Assembly (NCBI RefSeq): GCF_963855985.1
Contig: NC_087119.1
Location: 474,001-538,000, forward strand
Direction of reading: 5' to 3'
Origin: Ostrinia nubilalis
Taxonomy: Eukaryota > Arthropoda > Insecta > Lepidoptera > Crambidae
Length of the DNA: 64,000 nucleotides
Shown piece by piece: positions 57,286 to 64,000 of the stretch. The notes beneath the pieces were generated by a model. The model worked only from the letters and a program-made list of their open reading frames with translations, made no database searches and was not told the origin of the DNA. The position numbers and the translations under genes are program-made. The stretch's first letter is position 1. Every line of letters starts with the position of its first letter.

Positions 57286-58065
57286 GCGAAGAAAACCTCA
57301 TCCAGCGCTCAAATCCAAAATTATTTGACAATACTATTAGGCAATGAAGATGAACAAGACTCCTCAGGCCGAAAGTGACGGTAACATTGCCTCAATTAGA
57401 TCTACCCTCAACAAACTTTCTGAAACATTTAGCAATAATTACGGATGACGAAGAGCAATTTTTTTCACTGAACAGGTATGAATTCGCTGCACCATTATCA
57501 GGGTCATATGCTGGTGATATGCAGCAGCATAATATTCCAAATCCTAGTGGTTAGATCCTGCTGTTCCCTACATTCAGATTCGTGATGCAGTTGGCTTCAC
57601 GAACACGTCAATCAACAGTTGTTTCTTCCGCGTCTGCTGCAAAAGACGCTGCTCCTACACCTGCAGTTTCCGTCGCCAGAATAAAGCATAATATCAGCTG
57701 GAAAAAAAGTTTACCATCCAACAAATCTTGAGTTTTGAGGGCAAACCGATCTAGAACCAGAAGTTGAAATTCCTTTGCAATATTTCTTGTAATTATTTGC
57801 CATTGATAAGAAATACCATGTCAGTAAGGAAACCAGTGTGTAATTCAGCAATATCTACACTTCAATGACAATACAACTCAGCCACCAGCAGGCACTGCAG
57901 GATACGATCGTCTCCATAACTCAGACATCTAATAGAAATCCTAAAAAAAAATGTCAAGCTATACCCAAACGAGAAGCATTGTCAGTGGATGAGCAGATGT
58001 GCGCTACTAAGGCCTCTATCATGCTGCGCCAATATTTACCTAATAAGCCTCATCAATGGGAGTAA
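57286..58065 (+). pseudogene. piggyBac-like transposase, decayed
   Basis: Pieces in several frames line up with the piggyBac transposase order. An acidic N-terminal piece (TDDEEQFFSLNRY) is followed by EIPLQYF near 57770 (compare P-x-x-YF in the family) and then by a clear core stretch LSVDEQMCATKASIMLRQYL and PNKPHQWE, ending at a stop at 58063. In piggyBac proteins this is the segment around the first catalytic aspartate, and the Asp codon is at 57988-57990. The other catalytic Asp residues and the C-terminal Cys-rich domain are absent, and several stops and frameshifts occur. The sequence is dead. TTAA-bounded termini were not identified. Confidence 0.75.
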
Positions 58066-59113
58066 TCCTTGATAACTACTACACATGCCCTGTATTGATT
58101 ACGCTTTAATTTAGGTAGGTCATTACATGCAGTGCCACATATGGAACAAAATAAAAAAATCCATTTTCTCTTCAACTACTAGTTTTTTTTAATTTTAGCT
58201 ATGCTTCCCGTGTTGTAGACCACAAATATTACCTGAAAAGATTTTTTTTTCTAAAAACAAAAAAATCATGCAGTGTAGGGGCACGCATTTTATATTCCCA
58301 GGACATAAAGAAATTTCAGTTATGATGGAGCTAGTTAATTTCGGATTTGATGCGGCCTGATTGTCAAATTCTAATCCAAAAGTGGCTAAAATTTAATTTG
58401 TAAATGTAAAAAAATTAAAAGGTTACTATTTTTCTGGATAAATGCGACAGTATTCAGCTGAATAACAGCACTTGGATAATTAACAAAGGTTAAAGCTTGC
58501 GAACAACTTTGAAACAAGAAAGAAATGATGATAATAATGGTTGACACGATTCTGTGGGTATTTAGGCAGTTTCTCAGGATTATTAACAAAGCTGGTAACT
58601 AAGGCTTTATTGATTGAGGCATAGAGTCGCCCATGCATGTATGAACCCAACATCACACACAAAACTAGTATGTACCTACTGACGATACTATCCTCGTGTC
58701 CTAAGCTGCACAATATTTATTATATTTTGGTTCTGTTTCGTAATGGTTTAGTTGTTAAGGTTCTGTACCACAAAATTAAATAATAAAATAATTTCTAAAG
58801 TGTGTGTACGTAGAGTTTAGATAATTGCAAAAAGTTTATTGCTTGGAGTCACGTAAGGCTTAAAATATGATAAAATTATTTCTCACTGGCTAGTTGATTT
58901 TTTTTTGCCAGGAAATGTTACTGATGCTTAGTAATAATTGCCTAATATTGACTTTAAATCTACTAATAAAGATTTATTTTCATTTAAAGTTAGGTACGTT
59001 TTTAAATTAATAATAATTGTGAACCGTACACAAAAACGTACGAGTAAGTATATCGTCATGAAATAACTAAGGCTATTGCTAAAGTACTGTCAGTATCAGA
59101 TAACGGATATAAA
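58066..59113. other. AT-rich DNA, nothing recognised
   Basis: No further transposase segments and no repeat borders seen. Confidence 0.35.
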
Positions 59114-59330
59114 TCCCTTATAATTATAAATGCGAAAGTAACTCTGTCTTGTCACGCTTTCACGCTTAAACTACAAGACCGATTTTGATGAAATTTGACA
59201 TAGAATAGTTTTGAGTCCCGGGAAAGGACATACGATAGTTTTGTAACGGTTTTTGAAAAAGGGACGCGCGCGATAAAAATTTCTGTGACAGACTAAATTA
59301 CAAGCGGGCGAAGCCGCAGGCAAAAGCTAG
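59114..59330 (+). mobile_element. 217-bp non-autonomous Helitron
   Basis: Starts TCCCTTATAATTATAAATGC after A and ends GCAAAAGCTAG before T. The hairpin GCGGGCGAAGCCGC precedes the end. The middle differs from the 7012 family (GACGCGCGCGATAAAAATTT). Confidence 0.75.
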
Positions 59331-59739
59331 TCTAAGAAATAAAAACCCAACCGAATTAAGAACCTCCTCCTTACGTTGAAGTCGGTTAATAAACTAACAA
59401 GCCTAGGTAGTCTGCTACGCAAATTGACCAGGCGGCTGACAAACTTGACAAAGCACTGTCATCCAATAACTACATACGAGTAACAATGAAATTCAGATGG
59501 TTACAATAATTACAATTGTTTTGTTACACGATTTCTTGCAACTGTGAAATTAGAAGTGAAAGACTAAAAAAATATCAAATGAAATGGCTGTCACTTGTAA
59601 GTAAATGATAGCTTTGTGCTTTGAGTGTGTGAGTTGTAAGTATATGGGTGACGAGCGTTTCTTATAATTGAAACCGACAGAAAAATACCTGTTTTAAAAT
59701 TTATTTTTTTACCGTTAATTTATTGTTATTGATTCAATT
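59331..59739. other. AT-rich DNA, nothing recognised
   Basis: No gene or repeat border seen. Confidence 0.35.
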
Positions 59740-59930
59740 GCAATTCGATAAGTTGCCCAATTAGCCAGGGCCGGCCGATATAACAATAATTAATTCATCG
59801 TTGATTTCATTTGCTGCGTGTCAACTAGCCTATTGTGTAAACAGCCAATTTGTTGGGATTTCATACGTATCATGCTAAGACAATTAATTGTTAATTGGCA
59901 ATTTGTGTTAACGGTTCTTGTCATCCCACC
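59740..59930. promoter_or_regulatory. island rich in homeodomain-like TAAT cores
   Basis: CAATTGCAATTCG, CCAATTAGCCAGGGCCGGCC, AATAATTAATTCATCG, GACAATTAATTGTTAATTGG and TTGTGTTAAC are packed together. The density and order suggest an enhancer, but this is inference. Confidence 0.3.
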
Positions 59931-60134
59931 ATCTCTAAGGGGTGAAGCGAAACGTTAAATGAATCACTGTTTCTAGCAAAGAATGGATAAAAACATGAAA
60001 AAATAAGATTTTCAATAATCATTTTAAATAATTCTTCGTCATTGACGGCATTGGCGAAAGTGGCGAGCACTTTTTATTAATATAATTGTTAATTAACAAT
60101 CGTAATTAGATTAGGCTGTTTATTTTATTTAAAA

Positions 60135-60320
60135 CTAGCTGACCCGGCGAACTTTGTTCCGCCTTAATGGCAATAAATATTACAGGACATAGGATAAAAA
60201 GTATCCTATGTCCTTCTCCTGGCTCTAAACTACCTCCCTGACAATTTTCAGCTAAATCGATTCAGCCGTTCTTGAGTTATAAGTGGAGTAACTAACACGA
60301 CTTTCTTTTATATATATAGA
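60135..60320 (-). mobile_element. non-autonomous Helitron, second family
   Basis: Minus strand starts TCTATATATATAAAAGAAAG after A and ends GGGTCAGCTAG before T. The stem GGCGGAACAAAGTTCGCC precedes the end. A further internal palindrome, ACATAGGATA and TATCCTATGT, lies at 60187-60212. Confidence 0.7.
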
Positions 60321-61809
60321 TATTGAAGCGAACGTCGCACATAATTTATCTACGAAACTAAGAAATATGTATTTCATTTTTAATTACGTCTAATTGAAAA
60401 TGAGGCACACATTTGTACGCCTTGTTATATTTATTAACATTATAAGTGGAAAGCGTATTAATATGAGAACGAAAATGCGAAATAAATCTTATTGTGTTGT
60501 GTTCATGCCAGGTAAATACCCTCAAGTTGAAATCGACTGAACTGTTGCGCATCTAACCGAGCAAGACAATAATTTATAGTGACAATAAGCACTAGTAAAG
60601 CTAGTTACGTTTCTGCTAGAAACAATAAAAACTACAACATTATTAAAATGAAAACAATATCTTCAAGGTTTTTTAAATCTTAATAGCAGTTTAAGCGTAA
60701 AAACTAGAAAATATGATTGAATTGTAATATGAATAAAGTAAAAAAATACGTTATTATGTTGATGGAAATATTTCCAAGGCACTGAAACACTATTTTTGTA
60801 CACCAATACAAATAACTTTAGAAAATTAGAATAACTTAAACAGTGACTTCAAGTCAGGATTAAGAAAACACAAAACTTATATTTTTCATTATTGCAAAAT
60901 AAATAAATGGGGCTGAGTTACCTACCTCATATAATGTCTAATTTTAGTTTCATATACGAAAAACAGTTCAAATAGTCTTAAAAAGCTGTTTCAGGTTAAA
61001 AAAAATCTCTAAATTCGTAGCGCGTCGTAGTACCAAGCTTTAGACATCAACGAGTCAGCAACTCCCAATAATTAATTTATTTTTCATGTATGGTGGTAGA
61101 CCAAAAGTAACTACCGTCCATAAAAAGAAATAAATGTTATTTTCTTTTTTCAAAGGACGTGGTTACCAATATTTGAATAGGTGTAGTTACATCAAAATAT
61201 ATCTTGGTCACAGTTGAACGGATGAACGTCACGATTTATTAGAACATACTATAATGAATCTACCTACTCGTATTAAATAGTTTTTTTCTCTTGAAAATAT
61301 AAGCTTGCCATACAGTTAGATAAGAAGTAGGTAGTATCGGTAGCACGTATCTTTGCTTAAAATGCCTACCCTTTTACAAACATTGAATCCTTTCCGTCAT
61401 ATTTGGCCAGGAGTGAATGCAAAAAATGAGGAACATTTACTATAAAGTTCCTTCAGTACCTATCCACATTACAAGAGCTAAGAACGCTGGTCCATCACTT
61501 GCACAAATTTTCAAGTAACAAAAAATAAAGTAATCACACTTGAATGGTCATGGTCACTCACTTTAGCGAGAAGTTTACACGTCAGTACGATCGCATCATA
61601 AATGTTTCTGCAAAGAACTAACAGTATTCGTACATGCGAATACTATTATTTTTTTTCTTTTTGTTATTCGACTTTACTGTAGGTACCTACGACGCCTAAA
61701 CGTAAGAGAATTTTATTGCCATTTGGAAACATCAAATGTTTTTGGGACGCGATGAAAATTAGTGACCCTTTTCAGTAACAAATAACGAAGATTTTTTCGT
61801 TTTTCTTGT
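60321..61809. other. AT-rich DNA, nothing recognised
   Basis: No gene or repeat border seen. Confidence 0.4.
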
Positions 61810-62110
61810 CTTGCTTGTTTCGCCCACCGTTTGAGGCGCGGCCGCTGCTACCGCGGAGGCGTCCTCAAATCGGATTACATTGGAAGCGATCATAAATCGC
61901 GTCTGTCGTCGGCGACTCGAATCGGGCCGGTTGACCGAACTTATTCCCGAGATATATGCGCGGGCGCAGTCCCGCGGAGAGCCTCAATGCCGGGATTAAT
62001 GGCGGGAATGTATCATTGACGGCGCGCATGTCTCTCTCGCCGCCCGAGCCGCCGCCTGAGCCTCCGCCCGCCCGGCCGCGGCCGCGATCGTTAGCGCGGT
62101 CTTACTACGC
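61810..62110. promoter_or_regulatory. large GC-rich island
   Basis: GAGGCGCGGCCGCTGCTACC, GCGGGCGCAGTCCCGCGGAG and CCGCCCGCCCGGCCGCGGCC in AT-rich DNA. Overlapping plus frames of 62 and 79 codons show no family motif. It could be a promoter, an exon or a regulatory island. Confidence 0.3.
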
Positions 62111-62574
62111 CGTGCAAAATTTTTTAAACAGGACTAAAGACGAATGTAGAAACCAAACTAATGTTCTTCTCATAGATGTCCAAGAAAATGATTAGATTTG
62201 ATAACTCCTGAAATTCTATGTTTCACAAATGATACAAGACTCGCACCAATATTCATTAGGCAAAGGTTACATAATACATTGACCATCTATGTGAAGCTGA
62301 ACTGGCCTCTTTATAAATATTATCAAAAGATTTTTTAGACATCACATCTGTTTCATAATAGAATATCAGATCTGTCACCGTCCCTACAGCGAGGCAGAGA
62401 TGGGCTACCGTGGCACCGCAATAAGAGTAAAAAGACCCGCGATATCTGACAGCCCGAGGTGTTTGTAGAGCAAACAGACGGACGTCGGGGCGGCGCGGGC
62501 GCAGCGATGACGCGTCTGATCGGTAGAGTTCTGCGGGATTACAAGAGAACCATTCTTATGACTTACTTGACTTA

Positions 62575-62690
62575 TGGTCCTATGTCCCCTAGATGGGGCA
62601 GAGGGCGTCCACAACAGTCCTCCATCGCGTTCGGTCTTGAGCTATGCGTTTGATCTCGCTCCAAGTCTTGCCGATCTTCCATTGTTTGTT
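62575..62690 (-). pseudogene. LINE polymerase C-terminal fragment
   Basis: Minus strand reads KTWSEIKRIAQDRTRWRTVV, then DALCPI and a stop. The string W-x-x-x-x-RIAxDRxRWRxxVDALCP is the familiar end of a moth non-LTR reverse transcriptase, different from the 29445 family. Only about 35 codons survive. Confidence 0.65.
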
Positions 62691-64000
62691 ATACTCAGTC
62701 ATTTTTGGATTCGTAAATGTTAAATTAAAAAGAAAAAGAAAAACGTAATCAGAATTGGTCGTCTGGTACAGCCACTCCGCTTGCACTCATGATTCACCAT
62801 TGTGCTTGCTTTAGCAGCCACCAGCTGAATACCAATCCTGTTGGTAAAATAACAATGGTTGGTTTGTATCTCGCCATGCAGGTGTTCAAGAATATTGTTG
62901 GCTCACTGCAGGCAACTTTTCACAGTTGAATCGGATGGAGTTGAAATGGAATCAACTAATATCACTGTATTTACTTTACTAGTATGATAGGTTCATTGGC
63001 AACTCATCAGGAGTAACCAATCGATTCAAATACAAGGATAGAAACTGTTGGAAAAATAGAATGATTTTAAAGATATTGAATCCGCCATGATTACACTTTG
63101 CGTTGATTGTCAACAATGAACATGGTAGTATGAGTACGTATAACGTTTTCACGTCAGGACGATTCCATAACAGTACGTAATACCATTTAAAGGTTTTTAA
63201 CCAATTTAATTATACTTGGAAAGAGCAGGTTTTTCATAATTTGAACATTCACTGTGGTGATAACTAATAATAATTGACAGATATTAAATTGGAAATCGTT
63301 TTACCGTTTAATATTCCTTACTGACATGTGTGGTTATTTCTAATTAGTCTTTGATAATTAAGTAACGTGTCCCCGTCGCATATAAAGCTAACGGTTTTGC
63401 GCGGCGTTGAACGCGTGGAATCGTGTTGAAAAACTGTTTATAATCGTCATCAAGTTTATAGTGCCTTAAATACTGAGTTATTTGACTTAAACGTTTGTTA
63501 TACACCAGATTATAGTCATTAGTTTTATTATTGATCCTTCAAATAGTCACTCAGAACAAACACGAGTATGATTTTTTGTAATGATACAATTATATTATGA
63601 GTGCTGCGCACGTAATTACCATACGATCAGCTGTTTCGCCCGCTGGACAATACTTGCGATATAAATTACCAGTTAGGGATGCACATGAGGTGTGCATTAA
63701 CGAGCTTATGCCGTTGAGAGAAGGCTCATCAAAGTCGCACGCTGTGATGTATTGATGATGCAACACTGCAGTCGATGTCATTCAGAGCGAACGTGAGCTG
63801 CAATCAGGATGGCAAGGGACATAAACTGACCAATTACATATTTAAAAATTCACAGCCTTTTTAAAATAATGGAAGAACTGATAATGTAATGTTTCGTTTT
63901 GTACTTCGTGGTTGAAATATATTGAATCTAAATTCTACTGCGAAGTAAACATAAAAGTATGTCTATTGTAATTTTTATTACAATAGCAATACATTTACGA
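62691..64000. other. AT-rich DNA, nothing recognised
   Basis: No gene or repeat border recognised. GCATATAAAGCTAACG (63379) is TATA-like next to the short CG-rich GCGCGGCGTTGAACGCG, with no clear downstream ORF. Confidence 0.35.

Overview
This is eukaryotic, almost entirely non-coding DNA, most likely from a moth or butterfly (Lepidoptera). The base composition is AT-rich with frequent TAGGTA-type words. The repeats are of kinds I associate with lepidopteran genomes: short Helitrons ending in a hairpin plus CTAGT, tRNA-derived SINEs, decayed RTE-type reverse-transcriptase C-termini, a PHD-finger ORF1 remnant, and many short TIR elements. Most open frames are under 110 codons and are read-throughs of palindromes or microsatellites. 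There is no intact protein-coding gene that I can name, and no rRNA or functional tRNA gene.

Layout. 1-10 kb is dense repeat: a hAT MITE, then three TA-flanked inverted-repeat elements lying back to back (706-6141), then a PIF/Harbinger derivative that contains a second TIR element that contains a Helitron (6301-7823), then a truncated second copy of one palindrome and a 156-bp triplication. 10.4-16.5 kb holds copy 1 of a large repeat family (copy 2 is at 45.3-48.8 kb), a Harbinger MITE, two Helitrons and SINE pieces. 16.5-31 kb is sparser: a TA element, a tRNA-like palindrome and Helitrons on both strands. 28-42 kb has few recognisable repeats and several compact GC-rich islands in AT-rich DNA, a pattern that suggests conserved regulatory DNA. 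It leads to a CpG-rich candidate promoter and first exon on the plus strand (about 42590-42831), ending in ATG-AAG followed by a splice donor. 43-49 kb holds hAT MITEs and a 1766-bp unclassified insertion with 4-bp target duplications. 49.6-54.9 kb is bounded by 47-bp perfect inverted repeats. It contains a ten-unit tandem array and, on the minus strand, what looks like the promoter and start of a retroelement-like ORF. 57.3-58.1 kb is a decayed piggyBac transposase. The end of the window has Helitrons, GC-rich islands and a LINE fragment.

Working together. I infer an intergenic or intronic regulatory territory around one promoter at 42.6 kb, invaded repeatedly by DNA transposons. Insertion borders are often exact (8-bp hAT, TA, TTA, AAAT and A|T junctions), so the order of several insertions can be read from the sequence. 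All family names rest on reading termini, target duplications and short protein motifs by eye; no database search was run.
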